Assembly: GCA_027604185.1 (NCBI GenBank)
Contig: JADGKB010000043.1
Span: forward strand, 45,492 to 109,491
Length of the DNA stretch: 64,000 bases
Direction of reading: 5' to 3'
Source: Boothiomyces macroporosus
Lineage: Eukaryota > Chytridiomycota > Chytridiomycetes > Rhizophydiales > Terramycetaceae
In this document: piece after piece, positions 11,111 through 24,425 of the stretch
Position numbering within the stretch: position 1 is the stretch's first letter
Layout of the letters: each line of letters begins with the position of its first letter
The notes under the pieces: model-generated
What the model saw: only the letters and a program-made list of their open reading frames with translations
Told to the model about the DNA's origin: nothing
The model's database searches: none
Position numbers and translations under genes: made by a program

Positions 11111-13481
11111 TTACAAAGATATATTGTTAAATATCGATTTAAGGTTCAAATTTACAAAGTCAGACACATTTTCTCTTTGAATGAAGTGTAGAGTATCCAT
11201 TAGCAAAATACTCTTTGGGATTTGAGAAGCATGTTCACTATATTAGCGAAAATTACCTCTTGGATAATCGCTGGATTATCACAATCAGATTTTCAATTGT
11301 TTTGATTGATCCTGACTTTATCGTTGCTGCAAAAATATCCAGAACTTGGGTAGAAGCACACTTTGTATAAAAAGCATCAAAGTTAGAAAAACTTTACCTT
11401 CAGATATCAGAGTTAGCATGACAGACGAAACTAGCATTACAATTGCATCTCTAGTAGGGGTTCTAGTTAGAATTTCAATTAATGTTTCTAATCCGCCTAC
11501 TTCTAGAACCATACTTCTCGATTTGATAGAAGTAGATAAATGCCCTAAAAGACCATCTAGCATTGCTTCAACAACCTCGAATTGAGTAACACTAGCAAGA
11601 ACAATAAGATATGTATATAAGATTGCTCTTTCCGATTTTTGGGATTCCAGTGTCATGTTTCTCGTTTGAAGTACAGTCAGGGAAGAATATACTAATGCAG
11701 CTATGTTGTGTTGCTATCTTTAACTATTTAATACCTCTGCAGCTGGCAAATTTGTTTTGATTCCGTCATAAATCAACTCCAGGTACATTTCTTCTATATG
11801 CTGCAAAGTGTTTTTCTTGTGGGACGGTGTATCAGGGGATATCCTGCAGGCCATTTCTAGGGTTTCAAAAGATCCAGTAATTGCATCGATAAACATATTT
11901 TGTAATTTCTTTTCCCCTGATATTTTCGACTTTGTAGATCGCAAATTTAGTAGATATTGAATTAATGAAAGCATGCTTGCATTTAATGATATATCTGGAA
12001 GATTAGTTGCATTTCTGTTGAAATACTCATTTCGATGTTGACCAAGGGTAACTTCTTCTGTCTGAGCTGTAGAATTTACAGCCTCATATCTGGAATTGCT
12101 TTTAGAAATTAGTTTCTTCATCTGCGAAAACATATCTCTATCACTATTTTCAACAGTTTGAGCAGCATTTGAACTACCGACTCTAACGTGAGATTTCAGC
12201 CTCTCATTCCTTTCCTTTGCAAGTTTCAAGTTTGCAGATAGTTCCTCCAATTTCAAATCCTTTTCTTCCATTTCTGACAAACATCTCTTGTTCTGGATTA
12301 AAAGCAATTACTTGATCACGCAGAGACCTGTTTGTGTTTACCATTTCTTTCAGCGCATTCTGCAGACGCTTGTTTTCCTTGTTCAGCTGTTCAATTGCTT
12401 CTTCATACTTTGTAATTATTTTTTCAGTATCTGAGCGGAATGCCTTTTCTTTTTGTTTCAAAGCAGCATTAACCATAATATCCAAATCCTTATTCAGATT
12501 CTTTTCTCTTTGTTCCAATGCCGCTTGGCTAATTCTGATTGTTTCCTTTAATTTATTCAATTCCTTTGTCTCTTTTTGCAACTTTTCGTTTCTGGCTTTC
12601 AGATCCTCTGACAAATCACAGAGTTCCTTGTGTACTTTGACATACATTTCCTTTTCTGATTTGGTCTGAGAACTCTTTAGTTTTTTGGAACTGAAGTCAG
12701 CGGCGGTTTACCTAACAGAGTCATAGATTGATTCTTTAAGATCGTATGGTGGAGAAGATTCTGATATATTCCTGGAATATCCTTCCAATATTTCGTCGTT
12801 TAAAAAGTCAAGTGAAGATTCCTTTTTCACTTCATTTCTCACTTGCTTGACTTCCTTTGCCGCTTCTATTTTGTTGGAATTGGCAAATGCCTTGCTATAA
12901 GACCCAGTCATGTTAATCGATTCTTTTGGAATGGGATCGAACTCAGAGAGGGACATTGCAGGAGACGGCGCCTTCTCCTTTTCTATTTTGGGGCGCAATC
13001 CTTTCATTTGTTCCATTACTGAATTTATAACCGGGATATCTCATTACCAATCAATTACCTTGTTTTGGAATCGCATAATTGTTTTCCAGCATTTTAGACA
13101 GTGACTTTTTCAATTGCGCATCAGATTTTGTGATTTTTGGATTGGTTTTGCTTGAGATTATTTCCTCCTTTAAATGTCTTGATGCATGACCATGCTCGTG
13201 TTCCTTGTCATAGTGGAAATGACAGTTATTAAATGTAAGTGGTCGCTCCCGTAGAACCGGACTGTCGATAATGTTGAGTAATTCGTCATCAGTATCAGCA
13301 CTGTAAACTATTGTCTCTGTTTTCTTTTTGTGTCTCCTTGGTTCGGATGCATCTGGTTTTAAATCCTCCGGCAACTTTCTCCAGTCCAAACTAACAGATC
13401 CCTACAGTTATCGGAAATTACGTTGATTATTTGCTCTGAATTTCCTAATAGTTCATACACTGAGGAATCACTGTTTGGCAT
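11111..13481 (-). CDS. Large coiled-coil protein with C-terminal helical-repeat domain
   Basis: About 743 residues from the first ATG. The N-terminal third is polar, with a His-rich patch (HFHYDKEHEHGHASRH). The middle is a long coiled coil rich in Glu/Lys (12204-12650 region). The last 250 residues are hydrophobic helices resembling armadillo/HEAT repeats (VEAMLDGLLGHLS, GGLETLIEILTRTPTRDA). Introns: 13402-13421, 13040-13058, 12691-12711, 12293-12311, 11714-11734, 11378-11397 and 11238-11256. The sixth best fits a 20-nt intron ending in TG, giving LISEDAFYTKCAST in frame. The open frame extends upstream to 13568 without an ATG, so a further 5' exon is possible. I do not recognise the family; a cytoskeletal or meiotic scaffold is only a guess. 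Confidence 0.65.
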
Positions 13482-13568
13482 TGTTTGAAAAACTTGTTTT
13501 TCGATTTTTCGTGGATGAAACCCTTGTTGTCGAACAGAATGTAATCCTGGAATCAAATCATTCTTCAC

Positions 13569-13970
13569 TCACTGATGCGGATGAGATTCTCGGGATATTT
13601 CGTTACATGTCGAGTTGGAAGCGATGGATAGGTCCAATCTGACAGACAATATTCCATCTACAAAAATCTCTCTTAGATGAAGCAGGTTGCACTCTATAAT
13701 CTAGTTTGGCGCTCATACATAACTCCAAACGAGTTACTGTTTATAACAACATGTCTCAACCATCTTAACCTCAGAATTCAGCTCAGTAGGAATACCTCAA
13801 CAGAAAAGCTACTAACATTTTGATCACTTATTGACTATCGCCTGTAGAGAGCGATTCAATTACTTTTGATTTCCTCAACCCGCAATTCATTTCCTTGAAA
13901 CATTAAATTACTGCGGTGGGTTTAGGCAAAAAAGATTGATTAGGACACTGGAAAAATCTCTACTTTTCAA
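13569..13970. other. Divergent intergenic region, about 400 bp
   Basis: Lies between the coiled-coil gene (minus) and the elongase gene (plus). It should hold both promoters and possibly a short 5' exon of the coiled-coil gene. No further gene was recognised. Confidence 0.4.
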
Positions 13971-14776
13971 ATGCAAGTCATTGATCGCTTATTGGAATAT
14001 CCAACCTACAGACCTGAAGGAGTAATCAATTTCACAAACAACAACTGGCAGATTCCCTTCACTGCAGTAAGCACCTACCTTGCATTCTGTTACTTTGGCA
14101 AGATATACATGAAAGATAGAAAACCATTCAATCTCAAGCTATCTCTTGCTCTCTGGAACTCTTTCTTGGCTGTGTTTAGTATCGCCGGTGCATACATTAC
14201 TGTACCAGTGATCTTGCGCAATTACAGATCACTGCCATTTGAGAACACTGTTTGTGATCGTCCTCATGATACATGGGCATCAGGAACAGTAGGGTTCTGG
14301 GTAATGCTATTCTCTCTGAGCAAAATTCCTGAATTAATCGACACTGTGTTTATCGTTTTGCGCAAGAAACCATTGATTTTCTTACATTGGTATCACCATG
14401 CTACCGTAATGATGTATTCTATACTAACTATAGGTATGGATGGCATGCATACTCGCATTTAGCTGCTGCTGGTTTGTATTTTGTTGCGATGAATTACTCG
14501 GTTCATGCGGTCATGTACACCTACTATGCTCTTCAAGCTGCTGGATTATGCCCTAGATGGTTCCCATCTTACATTATTACAATCAGTCAAATTCTGCAAA
14601 TGGCTGTTGGAACTTATGTCTGTGTTTACACTTGGTATTACATGCTACAAGGCAAAACTTGTTACAATGATTTATCTGGAATGATTTACGGAGCATTAAT
14701 GTACATTTCGTACTTTGCTTTGTTTGTTAATTTCGCAATCCAGCGATTTGTTTTGAAAAAGAAAAAGACTCAATAA
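13971..14776 (+). CDS. ELO-family very long chain fatty acid elongase
   Basis: A 261-residue multi-pass ER enzyme (3-ketoacyl-CoA synthase). It has the family signature KIPELIDTVFIVLRKK, the histidine box HWYHH, then MNYSVHAVMYTYYAL. About seven TM segments are present and the C terminus is lysine-rich (KKKKTQ), consistent with ER retention. One 20-nt intron at 14414-14433 falls just after the His box, between HATVM and MYGWHAYSH. The stop overlaps AATAAA (14772-14777). It converges with the next gene, leaving 16 bp between stops. Fatty acid chain-length preference cannot be told. Confidence 0.93.
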
Positions 14777-14792
14777 ATAGTATCAGCATTCT

Positions 14793-16063
14793 TTATTGTA
14801 TATTTGAAGGTGATTCGTTGGACAGACGTTCCAGCGATTCAATACATTTGATTTGCATATCTATCTTGCTTTTAATGGCATCCAAATCTTCTTGGTAAAG
14901 GTGTTGTCCACGGGAAATGATTGAATGGACTTCATTTGCGATTGATTTGATTTTTCTAAAGTGTTGCGAATTAATAACATCAACTCTAGCCGAAGAAAAC
15001 CTACGCGAAGATGGAGATTCTGCTGGCCTGGAAGTCACAGGAGACACCGGTTTAGTCAGATCTACAATGAGAAACAATTACCGCTTTTTGAAGATTCATC
15101 ATTCAGCCCTAATCTCGAAGTCGAATTTAAAAGTGCTTCCATTTTCTTGGAATGTTGACGCATAACACCTGGCAACGGCTTTTGTTCCAATGTTCCATCT
15201 TGATTTCTCCTTATTAGAGACTGCCCAGTAGTCAAGGCCAATGCACTCTTGGATTTATAGACTGATTTTTTAACATCGTAGTTGGATCCATTTTCATAGT
15301 TGTGTTCATTTTGTCCATCTACTCGAGAACTAATTGATCTGTTTTCAAGGTTTTCATCATACCCAACCCGCGATCCAGCCCGAACTGAACCAACTTCTGA
15401 CTCATTTGGATATCTTGGTGGATGCTGCAATCTGATAGCAGGCGAATTAAATACATTTGATCTAAGCGACTCAAAAGAAGGCTGTCTCCTGTGCCGATTG
15501 TTGTAGTTGTCCATTCTTTCAGGATAAAAGCTGCGATTGGAGGTGTGACTAGGAGCATATCCAGTAGTAGGCTGTTTAAATGCCTGTGGCTGATAATTTG
15601 CTTGAGGTTGATATCTACTGTCTATACTAGCAGCAGACACTCGCCCATCGGGAGGCGGGTAAGATATTGGCTGGGAATACCTATTTTCTGGCGGAGGGAT
15701 GGATGTTCGTCTTTCTTCAGTGAAATTAGGTTGATATCTGTTTTCATTTACAATGCTTGATCGTCTAGTATATCCTTTATCTTCAAACTCTTGCGGTGGG
15801 TAATTTGGTCGAGATCCAGGTCTGGCTTGAATTGATTGTCGATATTCAAATACTCTTCCACTGTCCATGGAAGAATTTGGTCTCGAGCTTTGTAAAGTCG
15901 GTTGAAATTGATAATTTGTCTGCGGTGGATTGAAATATTGCTGCTGAGGCGGTTGGTAATATTGCGACGCCCTGGACTCGCTTGGGCGAGTAAATGTCCC
16001 GTCCTGATAATAATATGCAGAGTCTGGCCTCGATGGCTGCTGATAGTCCCGTTGTGGATACAT
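14793..16063 (-). CDS. Low-complexity Gln/Pro/Tyr/Arg-rich protein
   Basis: About 416 residues from the ATG at 16063. The first 200 residues are rich in Tyr, Gln, Pro, Arg and Ser and look disordered (repeated RPDS, QPP and RYQP elements). The C-terminal 90 residues are more regular, with a short helical segment (IKSIANEVHSIISRGQHLY). A 20-nt intron at 15062-15081 joins KKS to DLTKPVSP. The frame continues upstream to 16087 from a GTG, so an upstream exon cannot be excluded. The stop overlaps an AATAAA on the minus strand. No family recognised. Opposite-strand frames in this region are shadows of the biased composition. Confidence 0.65.
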
Positions 16064-16205
16064 TTGAAAACTTTGCCGATGTAACACTTTTTTGATTTTG
16101 AAAAAGCAATTCTTACTTTTGGACGCGGTAGAGAAAAGTAGGATTAAACAATAATTATCTACAAATATTTTTCACTTTCGTTTTGGAATTCTTTTATTTT
16201 ACAAA

Positions 16206-16757
16206 ATGGATCTCGAAAGTTTGCCCTCCCTAAAGGACTTGAATAAAGAGGAGCGACACGCCATATATGACCAATACAGAGCCAAAGGACAGTATTTCTG
16301 TGTGGAATATTGCCCGAAATCATCTAAAGCAGCCAAGTGTCGAGGATGCAATGCCCACCTCAAGGAAGGCGATTTGCGTTTCCGGCACTTGGTTTGTAAC
16401 AATAAGTGCTTTCAGAAAAAGAAGACTGATGTGTGTGGCAGATTCCATGTCGAGTGTTTCTTTAAGCTTCAGCAGGAGCATTTGGACCATTTCCAGCACT
16501 CTCATGATGAATGGAAGACGGTAAATTCTGTTCAACAGTTTGCTGGATACTCAAAGCTGAAAGAAGCAGACCAGGAAAAGTTGCAGGATTTGATCAAAAA
16601 GTATTCTCCAGAGCCTGTCCCTTCCAAGGAACCCAAAGCAAAGACCGAATCTTTGACAACCTCCCCAAAGAGTCCAAAGAGTCCAAAGAAGGATAAAGTG
16701 AAAGCCGAAGAATCCCTCAACGACAATGTAAAGCGAGTAAAGCAAGAGGCGAAATAA
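16206..16757 (+). CDS. Stand-alone PARP-type zinc finger protein
   Basis: A 183-residue, intronless gene. Residues about 30-105 form one PARP-type zinc finger: CRGCNAHLKEGDLRF supplies the first Cys pair, and a spaced RFHVECFF supplies His and Cys. The finger is followed by the usual W and HDEWKTV context. The C-terminal 60 residues are Lys/Ser/Pro-rich with SPKSPK repeats, a likely DNA-binding or nuclear tail. There is no PARP catalytic, BRCT or ligase domain, so it probably binds DNA breaks or nicks without an enzymatic activity of its own. The stop lies in AATAAA (16753-16758). Confidence 0.85.
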   Translation: MDLESLPSLKDLNKEERHAIYDQYRAKGQYFCVEYCPKSSKAAKCRGCNAHLKEGDLRFRHLVCNNKCFQKKKTDVCGRFHVECFFKLQQEHLDHFQHSHDEWKTVNSVQQFAGYSKLKEADQEKLQDLIKKYSPEPVPSKEPKAKTESLTTSPKSPKSPKKDKVKAEESLNDNVKRVKQEAK

Positions 16758-16802
16758 ATACGTCATTCTCCTAATTTTATTCTAAGCACAGTCTTTGATG
16801 GA

Positions 16803-18785
<1,983 letters not shown>

Positions 18786-19088
18786 GTTGACAGGAAAGAT
18801 ATGGAGATGTTTTTCAAACTTTTGAAAGAACAATCGAAAATCACGTTATATCCTATTGTTTGGAAAATTAAACAAATGGCGATATCCATAAGTCTGATTC
18901 TGAAATGTATTTCTTGGCTGAAAGAATTGATAGTTTATTAATGAGGACCGCACTACGAATTTATCCTTGCACCATTGAATGCATCCGCCTCTCAGATTGC
19001 CTCCCAAATCCGCAAGAATTTGAGGCCTGCAATTCATGAGTTGTCTCGCTTAATTTTGTCTTGATAAGCGCCAATTTTTTCCCCTCAA
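18786..19088. other. Divergent intergenic region, 303 bp
   Basis: Between the start codons of the kinase and the phospholipase. It should hold both promoters. A 63-codon minus frame at 18846-19037 looks random and is not called. Confidence 0.4.
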
Positions 19089-21479
19089 ATGGCAACGGCG
19101 AAAGAAGCAGTGGACGAAACCATTATCACGCCAATGTAACAATAGTTAACAAAGATGGTTCCACGCAATCGATATACCTAAAAGAGATGATACGCCTTTC
19201 AAAAGCGCACAGTTTAATACCAACAAATCCCCAATTAGCTGGCTTCCATTCAATGCATTTGATTCCTCCATGATTGAGCAAAAAGTCAATGCACTGAAAG
19301 CCGGAGAAGCTGTAGATCCAACAATTTTGACGCAAGAATTCGATGGGCTATTTGAGGTGAATGTGGAAACGTTGGAATTCTACCCAGGTACAATATGACT
19401 CATCTAGTGTACTGGGATGGTGCTACATATGATATAAGACGCGGAATATGGTTTGAGGTAAAGCAAACTGTAACGTAAGCCAAAAGGACCCGGCGGAAGC
19501 TATCAACCGTGCGAAGACAACCTTTCTCGACAAATCGACGATGGCTACAGGAGATACATGCTCGCAAATCATCCAAATTCATTATACAGCCAATCCTTGC
19601 CTGCAAATAGTACAAGCGAACTTAATTTGACTCAAGCAACAAACAAGTCAGATCCAGTAAATGTTTCTAATAGTAGAGATGGGCATTGTTTGGAACGTAT
19701 ATCAATCAATTTATACAATACACTTCACCTTCTGTTGCTTGGATCCAAACTGACGAAATTACAAGCAAAATTCAGCGGGCAGTTTTGAAAAATTCTGGAA
19801 CAAAGATCATTAGAGGATGGCAGGAGGTTGAGAAGCTCAAACCGTCTAAAAAGACTAAAGTGGAAGAATCGCAGACTGATTTGAACGTTGATCGACGGGA
19901 TTCTGTGAAAGCCAAATCTCCACAAATAAGTAATCTCTCATTAGACGAAACTTCATCCCCAATCCAAGAAGAACCTGTGGATAATTTCAGGCCGATTGAA
20001 CATTTGATTTTTGTTATTCATGGAATTGGACAAAAATTGAGTGAGCATATTGAGGCAATGAGCTTCACTGGAGGTAATTTGAATTAATCAAGATGTGGAA
20101 GTTCTCAGAGCTGGATTGATCAATGCATCTAAACAAGTAACGGCAACATTGGAAGCCTCAAATCATCACAAAAAGGGTGCAATACCTTCTCAGGGAGGAG
20201 TACAGGTTATTCCAATACAATGGAGACAAAAAATGAGGGTTGGTATGAACATTGCAGCAGATGAAGAGGATGATGTCGAACTTACACTTGCAGATATTTT
20301 GCCTGAGGGTATCCCTGGAATCAGAATGCTAGTTTCAGATGTTATTGTTGATGTGTTACTATATATGACCCCAAAATACCGCCAAGAAATGATTCAGCAT
20401 GTCTCGACAGAAATTAATCGAGTATATAGAATCTACAAACAAAAAAATCCTCAATTTAATGGGACGATATCGATATACGGCCATTCTCTGGGGTCTGTGA
20501 TTGCCTATGATATTGCAACCACGCAAAAGTCTCAATACTCTTATAGGGAAAAGCAAACTCAGCTTGTCACTCAAAGCTCCGAAGTGGATATTTCAGATTT
20601 ACTCTCCAGCAGCCTAGAGAGCGGAAGACTTGAAGGATTGATGGAATCAAGTGTTTCAATTGAATCTGAACAGTTGGATTTCGAAATCGATCATCTTTAT
20701 ACTGTGGGATCACCAATTGGTATGTTCTTGTTATTGGGTGGCTATCATTTACAACCACCTATAAAAGAAAGCACAAAAATTACACCAGGAAAACATTCAA
20801 GACCAATTGTTCGTCAGCTTTACAATATATACCATCCATACGATCCAGTAGCCCACAGAATCGAACCATTATTTTCCCACCGTATGTCGTCCTTGAAGCC
20901 GCATCCAGTTATATATTCAAAAGGAGGAATAACTGTAATATTATATTAACGTAGCAAACTGTAAAGGGAATTGAAGCAGCGGGTAATGAAATGGTTGAAA
21001 AAGGCAAGTCTCTTTTCGCAGGGCTTGTAAATTCTGCCGGTTCGGTTGTTTCAAGCTTGTCAAAGATTGCTGCTGCACCGCCAACTGAAGTTGAAATGGA
21101 ATACATGGAAACCTCAACTACTCCTGATAGAAGAGCGTCAATCATTTCTGTTAAATCAGGTAAAGATGTGGACCACAAAGAAAACAAGCTTGATCCAAAG
21201 CCAAAAGAAAAAGCAAACCCGTCAAGTAAGACTGAGCCTTCAAAAATTCAGTGGGCAATAATGGAAAAGATCAAAGAGTTGAATTGCCATGGAAGACTCG
21301 ATTTTGCACTGCAAGAATCAATTTTAGAAAACCCTTATCTATCCAGCTTGGGTGTTCATATGAACTATTGGTCTGATGCAGATGTGAACGCCTTGATTAT
21401 TCGTTCGCTGTATGGAATAACGTTTCCATCAAAAACTGCACTTTACGATCCTCCAATCGAAAGCAAACCAACTGAATAA
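19089..21479 (+). CDS. DDHD-domain phospholipase A1 (PA-PLA1/SEC23IP family)
   Basis: A 756-residue intracellular phospholipase. The WWE-like N-terminal part has VYWDGATYDIRRGIWFE, then RWALFGTYINQF. The hydrolase core has LIFVIHGIGQ for the oxyanion region and the nucleophile motif YGHSLGSV. The C-terminal DDHD domain shows DHLYTVGSPIGMF, NIYHPYDPVAHRIEP, and finally GRLDFALQE with YWSDADVNALI. The family hydrolyses phosphatidic acid and related lipids at ER/Golgi membranes; here that is inferred. Six introns: 19136-19154, 19388-19407, 19458-19479, 19657-19676, 20074-20092, 20935-20954. The stop overlaps AATAAA (21475-21480). Only 17 bp separate it from the stop of the next, convergent gene. 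Confidence 0.9.
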
Positions 21480-21496
21480 ATGTATTGCAAATTATT

Positions 21497-22608
21497 TTAT
21501 TTAAAGGTAATTTCAATATCTCCCGATTGTGAAGTTGCATTTAGAATACTAAACCCATCCCCAATATCTCCAGATTTATGAGACTTTTTTGACATACTAT
21601 CTAGTTGAATGATTCTAACCACTCCACGAGTAGAAGATGCGTCATAGTGGCCATTAAACGAGGTCTAATTAATAAAATATTACCACCAAGATATTCATAT
21701 TTCCAACATTAGACTGCAAATGAGAGGTAGAATCTAACTTTGGATTTGCATTCACTTCGATATAGCCACTTTCGCTTGCTACATAAAGTTGGTTATAATC
21801 ATTTATATCAGCATGAATGTAACCAGATATTGTTGTGAGATTTACAGAGTTCAAACTGCCATCAGGAATACTGGACAACTGTGTGGTAATTGATCCTGCA
21901 AATGACTGGCAAGAAACGCTCTCCATTATATTCGTGTTATAGACAGTAGTATCACCCACTGAACTTAGCAAATCAAGTTTTCGTATTTGCAAATTCTAAA
22001 TTAATATAAATGTACATCAAATTTGACACTTCCTACCCCGATGTTTGTATTTACAGATCCAAGCGTTTGAGGAATTGAATCAATCGATATACTTCCTACA
22101 TCTGTAGCAAAATTAATATCAAATCCAGACCCTACAGATTGAGGAAGAAATATCTTGAAATTTGATATAAAGAGAGCATCCTCAGGTATTTTTGTGGTAT
22201 TGATAAATATATGTAGCTTGGATCCTACCTTTCCCAATGTCAAATCAATTAGTTTCATTGCTTTCGGCTCCTTTGATTCTATTAAATATACAAGTGAGAT
22301 TAAATTCTGGTTTGTCCGTTCCTTTTCAATTTCCACTTGGCATTCCTGTATTAGCACTAGATCACTTTATGTCCTACACAAGTAACATCTAATCCAACCA
22401 AATCAGGAGAATATTTCAGGATTTTGGAATAAATTACATCTGATGTTCCGTTGTTTCCTACTTGAGCAAATATTAGGATGGTAGTCAGTATAAACAACAA
22501 ACCGACAATGATCGCCGGTATCCAATCCTTGAATGATTTCTTATCTGCTCCTTGTTGCTGGTCATTTGGACTGTTTTGCAATAGCGGCGTCTCTTCGGTT
22601 GTTTCCAT
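21497..22608 (-). CDS. Single-pass membrane protein with beta-rich extracellular repeats
   Basis: A 350-residue protein. The N terminus is cytosolic (ETPLLQNSP, with an acidic di-leucine-like motif that could direct it to lysosome/vacuole). One TM segment follows (about residues 30-50, IIVGLLFILTTILIF). The remainder is rich in Val, Ile, Ser, Gly and Asn, with recurring elements such as VGSISID, GSVKFD, SGYIHAD, SGYIEVN and SGDIEI. These resemble the solenoid repeats of DUF4097-like adhesins, but the match is loose. Introns: 22346-22365, 21996-22015, 21665-21683. The stop TAA is inside AATAAA on the minus strand. No catalytic motif seen. Confidence 0.65.
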
Positions 22609-22729
22609 AAATTGGGTAAAATTTTACACTGGTGAAAATGTTGAAGCATCACCATGAAATTAATCATTTTCATTCAATAAAATTGGGAGCCATAGTTGTG
22701 TTTGTCGCTCAAAATCTTCTACGCGTATC

Positions 22730-24413
22730 ATGTTGGCACCACTTGGAAACTACAAAGTTGGACTGAATACAATTTCAACTCCAAAGCTGAATAGAATCGA
22801 AAAGAAGCCAAAATATCAAAATACAGGGAAATTGGAAACACTTACTTCTGATGAGTCGCAGGACGAAGACGTAAAAAGCCTTCATTCATTAATATTAAAA
22901 AACAACAAGCCACTAGATATAATTAGAGAAGATATTGTAGAGGCGGTGAGTGGAAATAGCAAGTCTGACAACCCTTCAATCATTGATACGCTGCGGAGGG
23001 AAATGAAAGCCAAAGATGTGGAGATAAAATCACTTCGAAAAGAGCTATTAGGTATTCCTAAATTGACTAGATGGAATATCCACTGTTGCGCTTGAGGATA
23101 CAATCTCGGACTCTTTGCAAAACTCAAATGCTCAAAATGCGAAAATAATAGAGTTGGCAAAGAAAGCCCGCCGTTTGACAGTTCAATATGAAAAGGAGAA
23201 AACCAAAAACATCATGCTGTTAGCAAGAATAAAAGAGCTGGAAAATCCGCAAGTCGATGAAGATAAAGCAGTTTCAAGTTCAAAGCCCACAGATAATAGC
23301 ATGAAGGAGAAGCTATTCTATGTAGCGTCAAGTTAACATTAGTCCATGCGAAAGTTGGAAGAAGAACGAATGCACAACCAAACTTTGAAACAAGAAGTGC
23401 GCAACCTCACTAGAATACTGCAAAGGGAAGTTGGGGACACGGTACCTACTGACCAAGTAATGAATGCTAACGATAGCTGCTTAAAGGCGAAACGAATTGG
23501 AAAGGAAGAAGTGAGCAGATAATCATTCTGAAGGAAAAGATAAAGGAACTACAAAAAAGACTCCAAAATGAAACAAAGGCAAATTCTCCAATCCCCAGAG
23601 AGTCGATGGCTAAACCCAACAAAATGGAAGACCTAAAGAGAAAAGATTTAGAAAGGGCTCTATCAGAAGCAGAAAAATACAAGAGCGATTACATAGAGTT
23701 AAAGAAAAGAGTGGATGGTATGCAGTCTAGGATAAAAATATTGGAATTCGACAATAAGGAATATAGATCCAAGATAAAGATCCTCTTGGATAAGAGCGAG
23801 AATGACGATAAACTGATCACAGCTCTAAAACAAGAACTGAAAAAGCAAAAAGTACATCTAGTTAATCGTAGAAGAATATCGAGCAAAAAAATACTGCAGT
23901 ATTCCAAAACTTGAAAGCTATTTGTGCAGAGCAACAGGAAACTATCCATACTTTGGAAACAAAGATAACTGATATGGGCAATATCCCCCAAACTGACCCA
24001 ACAGAATCTCCAGATACACAAGATTTGCAAAACCAAATATCCAAGTTCACGTTGCTAGTCGACACATTCAAGAATGAAATCAAGCAACTGCGAGAATCAA
24101 AGTCAGAGCTGGAAAAACAGCTGGAATCAGAAAAAAGTGCAAATTATTTGAATAGTAAATCTATCTTTATATTAGAAATTCAGTTGCAAAAAATCCAGAA
24201 ACCAGAGAAAAATAGTGATAAAAAGTCGAAACATAGCTTGAAAGATACTATTGCAATACTGACTGATGAGAATGAAGCTTTGAAAAGTACGGTTTTCTAA
24301 TCTTAGTGACAATTCAAAGTACTTTGGATTCGAAAACGGCTGATTTGCAAATGTATTGTGATTTGTTGGATCAAACGAGAAAAACATTCGAAGTTGAAAT
24401 TAGAGGTAAATAA
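22730..24413 (+). CDS. Coiled-coil protein, unknown function
   Basis: A 527-residue protein made almost wholly of Lys/Glu-rich heptads, broken by short Ser/Pro linkers. The N terminus (LAPLGNYKVGLNTIST) is the only non-coil part. Introns: 23052-23070, 23322-23342, 23457-23476, 23852-23871 and 24287-24306; with them removed the coil is continuous in one frame. The stop TAA (24411-24413) lies in AATAAA (24409-24414). It faces the HIS4 stop only 7 bp away. A centrosomal or flagellar role would suit a zoosporic organism, but nothing in the sequence proves it. Confidence 0.7.
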
Positions 24414-24425
24414 AGAATGTTTATT
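24409..24425. terminator. Back-to-back poly(A) signals of two convergent genes
   Basis: AATAAA on the plus strand (24409-24414) includes the stop codon of the coiled-coil gene. TTTATT at 24420-24425 is AATAAA on the minus strand and includes the HIS4 stop. Seven bases separate the two stop codons, so the mRNA 3' ends must overlap in antisense. Confidence 0.7.

Noticed and set aside
11345..11361. 17-nt GT-AG intron in the coiled-coil gene
   Set aside because: In frame, but lacks a branch-like element; the 20-nt GT-TG model at 11378-11397 fits the consensus and gives a better protein.
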